Of a stretch of DNA of 64,000 nucleotides, positions 52,388-60,481 are shown one piece after another. The stretch's first letter is position 1, and the number at the start of each line of letters is the position of its first letter. Both the position numbers and the translations under genes were made by a program. The notes below the pieces were generated by a model. It did no database searches and was not told where the DNA came from. It worked only from the letters and a program-made list of their open reading frames with translations. The stretch comes from Rhizobium sp. GN54 (GTDB lineage Bacteria > Pseudomonadota > Alphaproteobacteria > Rhizobiales > Rhizobiaceae), in NCBI RefSeq assembly GCF_021026345.1, contig NZ_JAJNCZ010000006.1, positions 248,001 through 312,000 on the forward strand, read 5' to 3'.

Positions 52388-53044
52388 TCACTTCACTTCC
52401 AGCTTCACCGGCGTGACCAGCCAGCTCTTCGGGTTGACGAGCTTGAAGACGCCCGTGATGTCCACGGTCTTGCCGGTGAGGTTCTCGACGTCGACGCCGG
52501 CCAGCACGGCCTTCTTCATTTCGTTGTTCAGGGCCGAGCCGGCGTCCTGATACTCGATCTGGTTCTTGAACTGGCCGAACTCGATCGTGCCGGTGGCATC
52601 GCGCAGATCCGTTCCGTTGACCGCCGGGCCCGTCTGGACGCGGACCGTCAGTTCGCCCGGAAGGCCGTCGATCGTCATCGTGTGGTAGTTGGACTTGCGC
52701 TCGCCCACGGTCGCGGTGAAGGTCACGGGAATGACGGGGCCGATGCTCGTCGCCACGCCGTATTTCTCGCCGGCGGCGGCCTTGTCGGTGGCGATCGCGG
52801 TCGCGACCTCGACGGCCGGGGCGGCGCGCTCCTCGATGCTCGCCTTCACCTTCGGAAATTCCTCCGCGCCGTAGGTCTCGGCCGAGAAGCCCTGCTGGCG
52901 GACGTCGTTCTCCGAGCCGATCCGGACCACGGTCGTGTCGATGGCGATGGCGCCGAGGACGACGACGGCCGCGGCGAGGCTGGTGAGCAACGCAGGCGAA
53001 AACCGGGTCGGCTTGCGGATGGTGACTTCAATTGGTGTGCTCAT
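52388..53044 (-). CDS. DUF2291-family periplasmic lipid-anchorless protein of the importer operon
   Basis: 218 residues with one N-terminal membrane helix (15-36, LLTSLAAAVVVLGAIAIDTTVV) and a soluble beta-rich domain thereafter. It contains TFTATVGERKSNYHTMTIDGLPGEL and other stretches typical of DUF2291, a family usually found at the head of RbsABC-type importer operons of Alphaproteobacteria. No enzymatic residues are evident; a role in assembling or tuning the importer is conceivable. It is the first gene of the leftward arm and is translationally close to the ATPase gene. Function unknown. Confidence 0.72.
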   Translation of the reverse strand: MSTPIEVTIRKPTRFSPALLTSLAAAVVVLGAIAIDTTVVRIGSENDVRQQGFSAETYGAEEFPKVKASIEERAAPAVEVATAIATDKAAAGEKYGVATSIGPVIPVTFTATVGERKSNYHTMTIDGLPGELTVRVQTGPAVNGTDLRDATGTIEFGQFKNQIEYQDAGSALNNEMKKAVLAGVDVENLTGKTVDITGVFKLVNPKSWLVTPVKLEVK

Positions 53045-53912
53045 TTCAATCGACCTTCACTGGAAATGCTGACGATGCGGCGATGCGGCCGGCGACGCCC
53101 GGCATGGCAGTGCGGGGACCGGCCGCCATCGGCGCCAGGCCGCTCAGCCTGTCAGGATGTTCGTCCGGACGCTGTGCGCAGGGTGTCCCGGCGGGCGAGA
53201 GCCCGTGCGTCGGCTATGATCATTGGGATTGCCTCCTCCTGTGGTTCGGGCGCGCTGTTTCCTCCACTCGCCCGTTTGTCGAAGGGCATTTCTGCCCGCC
53301 ACATCGGCGACATATGATATCAAAATGGTACCAATGTCGCCAATGATGTTATAATTACCGGACCCGCTTCAACCGAGCGATCATTCCTGCGCCTTGCTTC
53401 CGCCTGTGCTTCCTGCTGCTCCAGCGCCCGATGACGGAGCTACGCAACCGAGGATTTTTGCTGCAACGCCGTCCGGCAACTACTGATCCCGCAAGGGGTC
53501 GAGATGTCGAACGATGATATAAAGCATTGAAATACAGGGATTATGATCCGCCCGACTGTCTGTTGTCCCTCTCCCTTTGATGCCGCCTTGCCGGCGGACG
53601 TGCCGAGATCCCGTCAAGCTGTGCTGCATGGGTTTCTCATTTGGTGCCGGCTATCTTATATGAAAAAAATTACGACGCCAGAAAAATATTACGTTGATGG
53701 TGATATGTTTGTGATATAAGACAGTCGGAACGGCGAATGTCTGTTCGTATGGCTCCCCGCTCTTGCCGGGGAGGGTGCGCGGGAAGGGCACATCGAAGCT
53801 GATCGTGCCTGGTGCCTGCCTCCGGCGGACCTGAGCGGGCAGGGAGGATTTGACATGTTTCTGGCGGGCGCCTTCATGCCCTCGTCCGTCCCGCGCGGCG
53901 GGAGGGCTGTTC
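53045..53912. other. Divergent control region of the polyol island
   Basis: This 868-bp stretch between the importer operon and eryA holds no credible gene. Much of 53300-53720 is clearly richer in A and T than the rest of the window. It contains the palindromes TGATATCA (53315-53322) and TGGTACCA (53326-53333), a TATAAT on the plus strand (53350-53355), and TGATAT repeats near 53515 and 53701-53717. Promoters in both directions and sites for EryD and the DeoR-type protein are expected here; I could not assign individual start sites. Confidence 0.55.
53701..53719. promoter_or_regulatory. Helically phased TGATAT repeats upstream of eryA
   Basis: TGATAT occurs at 53701-53706 and again at 53712-53717, eleven bp apart, or one helical turn; further copies lie at 53515-53520 and 53315-53320. 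They sit about 195 bp before eryA and are candidate EryD operator half-sites. The binding protein is inferred. Confidence 0.4.
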
Positions 53913-55463
53913 ATGGCTGACGACAGCCGAGTGATCATCGGCATCGATGCGGGAACGTCGGTCATCAAGGCGGTTGCCTTCGAGATCGGCGGCAGGCAGC
54001 TCGCCGTGGCATCGGCGCGCAACAATTATTCCATGGCGGAGGACGGCGCGGCGACGCAGTCGCTGGCCCAGACCTGGCAGGATTGCCTGACGGCGCTTCG
54101 CGGACTTTCGGAGAAGCTGCCCGGCCTTGCCCGGCGCACGGCGGCGATCGCGGTGACCGGCCAGGGCGACGGCACCTGGCTCGTCGGCGCCGGCAACGAG
54201 CCGGTGGGCGATGCCTGGCTGTGGCTGGATGCCCGCGCGGCGCCAACGGTCCGGCAGCTTGCCGCCGGCGCCATGAACCGGGCGCGCTTCGAGGCGACGG
54301 GAACCGGCCTCAATACCTGCCAGCAGGGAACGCAGATGGCGCACATGGATCGCCATGTGCCCGATCTTCTGGGCCGGGCGGAGGTCGCCCTGCACTGCAA
54401 GGACTGGCTCTATCTCAACCTCACCGGCGTGCGTGCCACCGATCCCTCCGAGGCGAGCTTCACCTTCGGCAACTTCCGCAGCCGCCGCTATGACGACACC
54501 GTCATCGAAGCGCTCGGCCTGTCCCACCGGCGTGCGCTCCTGCCCGAGATCATCGAGGGGACCGAGACGACGCATCCGCTGACGCCCGCGGCGGCAGCGG
54601 CATCGGGCCTGCTGGCCGGAACGCCGGTGTGTCTCGGCTATGTCGACATGGTGATGACGGCGCTCGGCGCCGGCGTGCGCTCCGGCGGCGAGAACGCTGC
54701 CTGTTCGACGATCGGCTCGACTGGCGTGCACATGCGCGCAAAGGCCGTTCCCGACGTGCAACTCAATGCGGAAGGCACCGGCTATGTCATCGCCCTGCCG
54801 CTGCCGGGGATCGTCACGCAGGTCCAGACCAACATGAGCGCCACCATCAATATCGACTGGGTGCTGCAGCTTGCCGCCGACCTGATGGCGGAGGGCGGGC
54901 GCGAGACGAGCCTGTCCGATCTCATTCCCCGCATCGACGGCTGGTTTGCGGCCAGCGCGCCGGGGGCGGTGCTCTATCACCCCTATATATCCGAAGCCGG
55001 CGAGCGCGGTCCCTTCGTCAATGCCGATGCCCGGGCCGGCTTCATCGGCCTGTCCTCGCGGCACCGGTTCCCGGACCTCGTACGCGCCGTGGTGGAGGGG
55101 CTCGGCCTTGCGACGCGCGATTGCTACGCGGCGATGGGCGACACACCGGCCGAATTGCGCCTGACCGGGGGTGCCGCGCGCTCGTCGGCCCTGCGCGGCG
55201 TGCTGTCGGCCGCCGTCAGGGCGCCGCTGCGCGTCTCCGGGCGCGAGGAGGCGGGGGCTGCGGGCGTTGCGATGATGGCGGCCGTCGCGATCGGCGCCTA
55301 CCCGACGATGGACGATTGCATTGCCGAATGGGTGACGCCGCTTCTCGGCCGCCCAGAGCCGCCGGACGCCGAGCAAGCCGACCGCATGGACCGCCTCTAT
55401 GGCGCCTACCGGCAGGCGCGGCTGGGGCTTGTGCCCGTATGGGACGCGCTCGCCGGACGCTAG
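53913..55463 (+). CDS. eryA: Erythritol kinase
   Basis: 516 residues of the FGGY family: IIGIDAGTSVIKAVAFE (9-25), AVTGQGDGTW, and C-terminal LRLTGGAARSSALRGVLSAA. Established work on Brucella and rhizobia shows EryA making L-erythritol-4-phosphate. Identity rests on the following eryB, eryC, eryD order and on family similarity. GGGAGGG precedes ATG 53913. First gene of the rightward operon and probably repressed by EryD until erythritol is present. Confidence 0.92.
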   Translation: MADDSRVIIGIDAGTSVIKAVAFEIGGRQLAVASARNNYSMAEDGAATQSLAQTWQDCLTALRGLSEKLPGLARRTAAIAVTGQGDGTWLVGAGNEPVGDAWLWLDARAAPTVRQLAAGAMNRARFEATGTGLNTCQQGTQMAHMDRHVPDLLGRAEVALHCKDWLYLNLTGVRATDPSEASFTFGNFRSRRYDDTVIEALGLSHRRALLPEIIEGTETTHPLTPAAAAASGLLAGTPVCLGYVDMVMTALGAGVRSGGENAACSTIGSTGVHMRAKAVPDVQLNAEGTGYVIALPLPGIVTQVQTNMSATINIDWVLQLAADLMAEGGRETSLSDLIPRIDGWFAASAPGAVLYHPYISEAGERGPFVNADARAGFIGLSSRHRFPDLVRAVVEGLGLATRDCYAAMGDTPAELRLTGGAARSSALRGVLSAAVRAPLRVSGREEAGAAGVAMMAAVAIGAYPTMDDCIAEWVTPLLGRPEPPDAEQADRMDRLYGAYRQARLGLVPVWDALAGR

Positions 55464-55538
55464 CAGCATCGGCGAACCGTCGCGACCGGCGGAACGGAAC
55501 GACACGGGATGCCGGACGCGCATCCGAAGGAGCAGGAA

Positions 55539-57050
55539 ATGACAGAGAACACCATCTACGACCTGGTTGTCATCGGCGGCGGCATCAACGGTGCCGGGAT
55601 CGCCCGCGACGCGGCCGGTCGCGGTCTGTCGGTCATCCTCTGCGAGAAGGACGATCTGGCGGAGGGCACGTCTTCGCGCTCCGGCAAGCTGGTCCACGGG
55701 GGCTTGCGCTATCTCGAATACTACGAGTTCCGCCTCGTCCGCGAAGCTCTCATCGAGCGCGAGGTGCTGCTGAATTCCGCCAGCCACATCATCTGGCCGA
55801 TGCGTTTCGTCCTGCCGCACAGCCCGAACGACCGGCCGGCCTGGCTGGTTCGCCTCGGCCTGTTCCTCTACGATCATCTCGGCGGCCGCAAACGCCTGCC
55901 CGGCACGCGCACGCTCGACCTGAGGCGCGATCCGGAAGGCGCGCCGATCCTCGACGAATATACCAGGGGCTTCGAGTACTCGGACTGCTGGGTGGACGAC
56001 GCACGCCTCGTCGTCCTGAATGCGGTCGACGCCGCCGAAAAGGGAGCCACGGTACTCACCCGCACGGCCTGTTTCAGCGCCAAGCGCGACCAGGGCGCCT
56101 GGATCGTGCAGATGCGCGACCAGACGACCGGCGAGGTCCGCACCGTCCGGGCGAAGGCGGTCGTCAACGCAGCCGGCCCCTGGGTCAACGACATCGTCGG
56201 GCGCGTGGCCGGCTCCAACAGCCGGCGCAACGTCCGCCTCGTCAAGGGCAGCCACATCATCGTGCCGAAATTCTGGAGCGGCCAGCAGGCCTATCTCGTC
56301 CAGAACCACGACAAGCGGGTGATCTTCATCAATCCCTACGAGGGCGACAAGGCGCTGATCGGCACGACCGACATCCCCTATGACGGCCAGCCGGAAGAGG
56401 TGAAGGCGGACGAGAGCGAGATCGAGTACCTGCTCGCCGCCGTCAACCGCTATTTCAAGGAAAAGCTGCGCCGCGCCGACGTCATCGAGAGCTTCTCCGG
56501 CGTTCGCCCGCTCTTCGATGACGGCAAGGGCAACCCTTCCGCCGTCACCCGCGACTATGTCTTCGACCTCGACGAGACCGGCGGCGCGCCGCTGCTCAAC
56601 GTATTCGGCGGCAAGATCACCACCTTCCGCAAGCTTTCCGAGCACGCCCTGCAGCGACTGGCGAAGTTCTTCCCGCAGATGGGCGGAGACTGGACCGCGG
56701 CCGCGAGCCTTCCCGGCGGCGAGATCCCGAACGCAGACTACATCGCCTTCTCCGAGACGTTGCGCCAGCGCTATCCCTGGATGCCGCGCGATCTCATCAA
56801 CCACTATGGTCGCCTCTACGGCGCGCGCACCGGAAAGGTGGTCGGCGGCGCGACGTCGATCACAGGTCTCGGTCGCCATTTCGGCGCTTCACTCTACGAG
56901 GCCGAGGTCCGCTACCTGGTCGAGAACGAGTGGGCCCGCCGTGCGGACGACATCCTTGTCCGCCGCACCAAGCAGGGCCTGCACATGAACGAACAGCAGA
57001 AGGCCGATTTCAGGGCCTGGTTCGAAACCGAGATCGCGCAGGCCGCGTGA
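55539..57050 (+). CDS. eryB: Erythritol-phosphate dehydrogenase
   Basis: 503 residues of the GlpD family with FAD motif LVVIGGGINGAGIARDAAGRG, SGKLVHGGLRYLE and VVNAAGPWVNDI, plus a C-terminal helical domain. In the known pathway EryB oxidises L-erythritol-4-phosphate to L-3-tetrulose-4-phosphate, giving electrons to the respiratory chain. GAAGGAG lies before ATG 55539, 75 bp after eryA. The GlpD-like gene at 44286-46004 is a divergent paralogue. Confidence 0.92.
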   Translation: MTENTIYDLVVIGGGINGAGIARDAAGRGLSVILCEKDDLAEGTSSRSGKLVHGGLRYLEYYEFRLVREALIEREVLLNSASHIIWPMRFVLPHSPNDRPAWLVRLGLFLYDHLGGRKRLPGTRTLDLRRDPEGAPILDEYTRGFEYSDCWVDDARLVVLNAVDAAEKGATVLTRTACFSAKRDQGAWIVQMRDQTTGEVRTVRAKAVVNAAGPWVNDIVGRVAGSNSRRNVRLVKGSHIIVPKFWSGQQAYLVQNHDKRVIFINPYEGDKALIGTTDIPYDGQPEEVKADESEIEYLLAAVNRYFKEKLRRADVIESFSGVRPLFDDGKGNPSAVTRDYVFDLDETGGAPLLNVFGGKITTFRKLSEHALQRLAKFFPQMGGDWTAAASLPGGEIPNADYIAFSETLRQRYPWMPRDLINHYGRLYGARTGKVVGGATSITGLGRHFGASLYEAEVRYLVENEWARRADDILVRRTKQGLHMNEQQKADFRAWFETEIAQAA

Positions 57051-57073
57051 GGCCGGATCGACAGGAGAACGAC

Positions 57074-58006
57074 ATGGCCTTGACGCTATCCCTCAACACC
57101 AACCCGCTGGTGAACCGGTTCGCCGATCCCGACGACCTGATCGACACGGTGGCGCGCGACCTGAAGATCCGCGACCTGCAACTGACGCATGAGTTCATCA
57201 ATCCGAGTTGGCCGGCGCCGGTGATCCGCCGCCTGACGCGGCAGATGGATGCGGCCCTGCAACGCACCGGCGTGCGGGTGACCTCGGGCATGACCGGCCC
57301 CTATGGCCGGCTGAACCATTTCGGCCATCCGGACCGCGACGTGCGGCGCTATTATGTCGACTGGTTCAAGACCTTCGCCGACATCACCGCCGATCTCGGC
57401 GGCACGTCGGTCGGCACCCAGTTCGCGATCTTCGCCTACAAGGACTACGACGATCCGGCCCGCCGCGAGGAACTGATCGAGATCGCGATCGACTGCTGGG
57501 CGGAGGTGGCCGAGCACGGCAAGGCTGCCGGGCTCGACTATGTCTTCTGGGAGCCGATGAGCATCGGTCGGGAATTCGGCGAGACCATTGCCGCCTGCCT
57601 CGGCCTGCAGGAACGGCTGACGGCGGCGGACATGGCGATCCCGATGTGGATGATGGCCGACATCGACCATGGCGACGTCACCTCGGACAACCCCGACGAC
57701 TACGACCCCTATGCCTGGGCGCGCGCCGTACCGAAGGTGTCGCCGATCATCCACATCAAGCAGAGCCTGATGGACAAGGGCGGACATCGTCCGTTCACGG
57801 CGGAATTCAACGCCAGGGGCCGCATCCAGCCGGAACCGCTGGTGGCCGCCTTTGCCGAGGGTGGCGCCGTCGACAACGAGATCTGCCTGGAGCTGTCCTT
57901 CAAGGAGCGGGAGCCGAACGACCGGCAGGTCATCGGGCAGATCGCCGAGAGCGTGGCGTTCTGGGCGCCGCATATCGATACCGGCGCAGCCGACCTGAAG
58001 GTCTGA
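57074..58006 (+). CDS. eryC: Tetrulose-phosphate racemase/isomerase EryC
   Basis: 310 residues with a TIM-barrel pattern of the xylose-isomerase-like group: acids and histidines in MDAALQRTGV...GMTGPYGRLNHFG, FWEPMSIGREF and DIDHGDVTS, and EICLELSFKERE. In Brucella EryC changes L-3-tetrulose-4-phosphate to the D form; the residues listed would supply its metal site. ATG 57074 has GGAGAACGAC upstream. Adjacent to eryB (23 bp); a 164-bp gap separates it from eryD. Confidence 0.88.
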   Translation: MALTLSLNTNPLVNRFADPDDLIDTVARDLKIRDLQLTHEFINPSWPAPVIRRLTRQMDAALQRTGVRVTSGMTGPYGRLNHFGHPDRDVRRYYVDWFKTFADITADLGGTSVGTQFAIFAYKDYDDPARREELIEIAIDCWAEVAEHGKAAGLDYVFWEPMSIGREFGETIAACLGLQERLTAADMAIPMWMMADIDHGDVTSDNPDDYDPYAWARAVPKVSPIIHIKQSLMDKGGHRPFTAEFNARGRIQPEPLVAAFAEGGAVDNEICLELSFKEREPNDRQVIGQIAESVAFWAPHIDTGAADLKV

Positions 58007-58170
58007 CTCCGGTTTTTTCCGGGGGACGCGACATTTTCGGTCGACGTTCGGGGCCGAACAGTCCTATCAACCGCTTCGGCGCAGCGGAAGGCGGGTGTGC
58101 CGGCCGGACCCCTGAAGGCACCAAGGAGCATGGAACCGAGCGCTATGGAGAAGGAAGCCGGTAGCGACCG

Positions 58171-59112
58171 ATGACGGATGCAGACGAATCACTTGCCGTG
58201 CGCGCGGCCTGGCTCCACTACGTGGCCGGGATGACCCAGGCCGAGGTCGCCCGCCGGCTCGGGCTGCCGTCGGTCAAGACACACCGCATGATCGCCCGCG
58301 CGGTGGCGGACGGCGTCGTGAAGGTGACGATCGACGGCGACATCGTCGAGTGCGTCGACCTGGAGATGAAGCTCGCCGAACGGTTCGGGCTGGCCTATTG
58401 CGAAGTGGCGCCCGATCTCGGCGAGGAGGGCATTCCGCTCCGGGCGCTCGGCCAGGCCGGCGCCGGTTTCCTCAAGCGCGAGATCGAACGGGGCGAGCAC
58501 AGGGTGATCGGGCTCGGCCACGGGCGCACGCTCTCGGCCGCGGTGCATCATATGCAGCGGCTCAACGCCAGGGGCCTGCATTTCGTCTCGCTGCTGGGCG
58601 GCCTGACGCGCAACTACACCGCCAACCCCTATGACGTGATGCATCGCATCGCCGAGAAGACCGGAACGCAGGCCTATGTCATGCCGGTGCCGTTCTTCGC
58701 CAACACCGCCGACGACCGCGAGGTGCTGCTGGCGCAGCGCGGCGTGCGCGAGGTGTTCGAGATGGCCAACAACACCGACCTGAAGTTCGTCGGCATGGGA
58801 ACGGTCGATGCCGAGGCCCAGCTCGTCCAGTCGGGCATGATCGAGGCGCGGGAGATCGAGGAGATCGCTGCTGCCGGCGGCGTCGGCGAAATCCTCGGCT
58901 ACTTCTTCGACGGGCGCGGGCGTATCCTCGACACGACGCTGACCGCCCGCACGCTCGCCGCCTCCTTCCCGCAATCGAAGACGGACCGGCTGGTGGCGCT
59001 CGCCGGCGGACTGGTCAAGGTCAAGGCGATCAGGGCGGTGCTCAACAGCCGCCGCCTGCATGGCCTGATCACGGACGAGCGCACGGCCCGCGCGCTTCTC
59101 GAAACGGAATGA
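58171..59112 (+). CDS. eryD: Erythritol operon repressor (SorC/DeoR-like)
   Basis: 313 residues: N-terminal helix-turn-helix (about 12-50, YVAGMTQAEVARRLGLPSVKTHRMIARAV) and a SorC-type sugar-phosphate-binding domain from about 60 with GLGHGRTLSAAV and MGTVDAEAQL. EryD of Brucella and rhizobia represses the ery operon and is relieved by erythritol. ATG 58171 has a suboptimal ribosome-binding site. It lies within the operon, so it is likely to be autoregulated. Confidence 0.9.
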   Translation: MTDADESLAVRAAWLHYVAGMTQAEVARRLGLPSVKTHRMIARAVADGVVKVTIDGDIVECVDLEMKLAERFGLAYCEVAPDLGEEGIPLRALGQAGAGFLKREIERGEHRVIGLGHGRTLSAAVHHMQRLNARGLHFVSLLGGLTRNYTANPYDVMHRIAEKTGTQAYVMPVPFFANTADDREVLLAQRGVREVFEMANNTDLKFVGMGTVDAEAQLVQSGMIEAREIEEIAAAGGVGEILGYFFDGRGRILDTTLTARTLAASFPQSKTDRLVALAGGLVKVKAIRAVLNSRRLHGLITDERTARALLETE

Positions 59113-59161
59113 ACCACACATCGGGCGGCGCCAAGCGCTGCCTCAACATGGGACGTGAAAC

Positions 59162-59932
59162 ATGACGACTGCACCGCAATTCTGGATCGGCACCAGCTGG
59201 AAAATGAACAAGACGCTCGCCGAAGCCCGTGTCTTCGCCGAGGGCCTGCGCGCCGCCGACGGGGCGCGTGATCAGCGGATCCAGCGTTTCGTCATCCCCC
59301 CGTTCACCGCGGTGCGCGAAGTCAAGGCGATGCTGGCCGATACTTCCGTCAAGGTCGGTGCGCAGAACATGCATTGGGCGGACCAGGGTGCGTGGACCGG
59401 CGAGGTCTCGCCGGTGATGCTCAAGGACTGCAATCTCGACATCGTCGAGCTCGGCCATTCCGAGCGCCGCGAACATTTCGGCGAGACCGACGAGACGGTA
59501 GGGCTCAAGACCGAGGCCGCCGTCCGCCACGGTCTCATCCCGCTGATCTGCATCGGCGAGACGCTGGAGGAGCGTGAAGGTGGCCGCGCCGCCGAGGTTC
59601 TCGCACAGCAGGTGCGAGGCGCGCTTTCGAAACTGTCGCCGGAGCAGAAGAAGGCCGAGATCCTTCTCGCCTACGAGCCCGTCTGGGCCATCGGCGAGAA
59701 GGGCATTCCGGCAACGTCCGACTATGCCGACGCGCGCCATGCCGAAATCATCGCCGTTGCCGAAGACGTGCTGGGTCGCAGGATCCCGTGCCTCTATGGC
59801 GGCTCGGTCAATCCGGGCAACTGCGAAGAACTGATCACCTGCCCCCATATCGACGGGCTCTTCATCGGGCGCTCCGCCTGGAATGTCGAAGGCTACCTCG
59901 ACATCCTCGGCAAGTGCGCCGCCAAACTCTAA
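59162..59932 (+). CDS. eryH: Tetrulose-phosphate isomerase (triosephosphate-isomerase paralogue)
   Basis: 256 residues of the TIM fold. Catalytic K14, the histidine of ELGHSERREHF and the glutamate of AYEPVWAIG are kept, but the asparagine that precedes the lysine in ordinary triosephosphate isomerases (NWKMN) is serine here (S12 in TSWKMN). In Brucella the equivalent EryH converts D-3-tetrulose-4-phosphate to D-erythrulose-4-phosphate. It sits directly after eryD and before eryI, fitting this role more than glycolysis. Confidence 0.88.
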   Translation: MTTAPQFWIGTSWKMNKTLAEARVFAEGLRAADGARDQRIQRFVIPPFTAVREVKAMLADTSVKVGAQNMHWADQGAWTGEVSPVMLKDCNLDIVELGHSERREHFGETDETVGLKTEAAVRHGLIPLICIGETLEEREGGRAAEVLAQQVRGALSKLSPEQKKAEILLAYEPVWAIGEKGIPATSDYADARHAEIIAVAEDVLGRRIPCLYGGSVNPGNCEELITCPHIDGLFIGRSAWNVEGYLDILGKCAAKL

Positions 59933-59944
59933 GGAGGACATGCC

Positions 59945-60400
59945 ATGAAACTTGCAGTAGCCGGAGACAGCGCGGGCGAAGGCCTCGCCAAGATCCTTGC
60001 CGATCACCTGAAGGAGCGCTTCGACGTGCACGAGGTCTCGCGCACGGATGCCGGTCCCGATGCCTTCTATGCCAACCTTTCCGACCGCGTGGCCTCGGGC
60101 GTGATTGATGGCACCTATGACAGGGCCATCCTCGTCTGCGGCACCGGGATCGGGGTCTGCATCTCCGCCAACAAGGTGCCGGGCATTCGTGCGGCCCTGA
60201 CCCACGACACCTATTCAGCGGAACGGGCGGCACTCTCCAACAATGCCCAGATCATCACCATGGGTTCCCGGGTGATCGGCCCCGAACTGGCCAAGGCCAT
60301 CGCGGATGCCTACCTCGCCCAGACCTTCGACGAGAAGGGACGCTCGGCCGGCAACGTCGAGGCGATCAACGCCGTCGACGCGAAGTACAACGCCCGCTGA
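59945..60400 (+). CDS. eryI: Erythrulose-phosphate isomerase (RpiB family)
   Basis: 151 residues of the RpiB fold with [21 protein letters not shown] and [15 protein letters not shown], the phosphate-binding and catalytic loops. The usual DHAG near the N-terminus reads GDSAGEG, so the histidine is missing. In Brucella EryI makes D-erythrose-4-phosphate, which joins the pentose phosphate pathway. A strong AAGGAGG precedes ATG 59945; 12 bp after eryH. Last gene of the rightward arm. Confidence 0.88.
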   Translation: MKLAVAGDSAGEGLAKILADHLKERFDVHEVSRTDAGPDAFYANLSDRVASGVIDGTYDRAILVCGTGIGVCISANKVPGIRAALTHDTYSAERAALSNNAQIITMGSRVIGPELAKAIADAYLAQTFDEKGRSAGNVEAINAVDAKYNAR

Positions 60401-60409
60401 TCGTGGCGC

Positions 60410-60481
60410 CGGCGATGCCGCGCCCGCGCGTCGGCATCGCCGCTTTGACGAATACGCCTGCCGCGGTCCTGCCGCGGCAGG
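60410..60481. terminator. Paired hairpins ending the ery operon
   Basis: An 11-bp stem (60410-60420 with 60432-60442) is followed by a perfect 10-bp stem (CCTGCCGCGG, 60457-60466 with 60472-60481). They lie between the convergent ends of eryI and the HPP-CBS gene and probably stop transcription from both sides; neither has a long U tract. Confidence 0.55.

Noticed and set aside
53874-56879. A 1001-codon open frame on the minus strand opposite eryA and eryB
   Set aside because: It lies fully opposite two well-identified genes; the GC-rich codon bias of eryA and eryB leaves the opposite strand without stops. Its sequence is low in hydrophobic patterning and shows no known motif.
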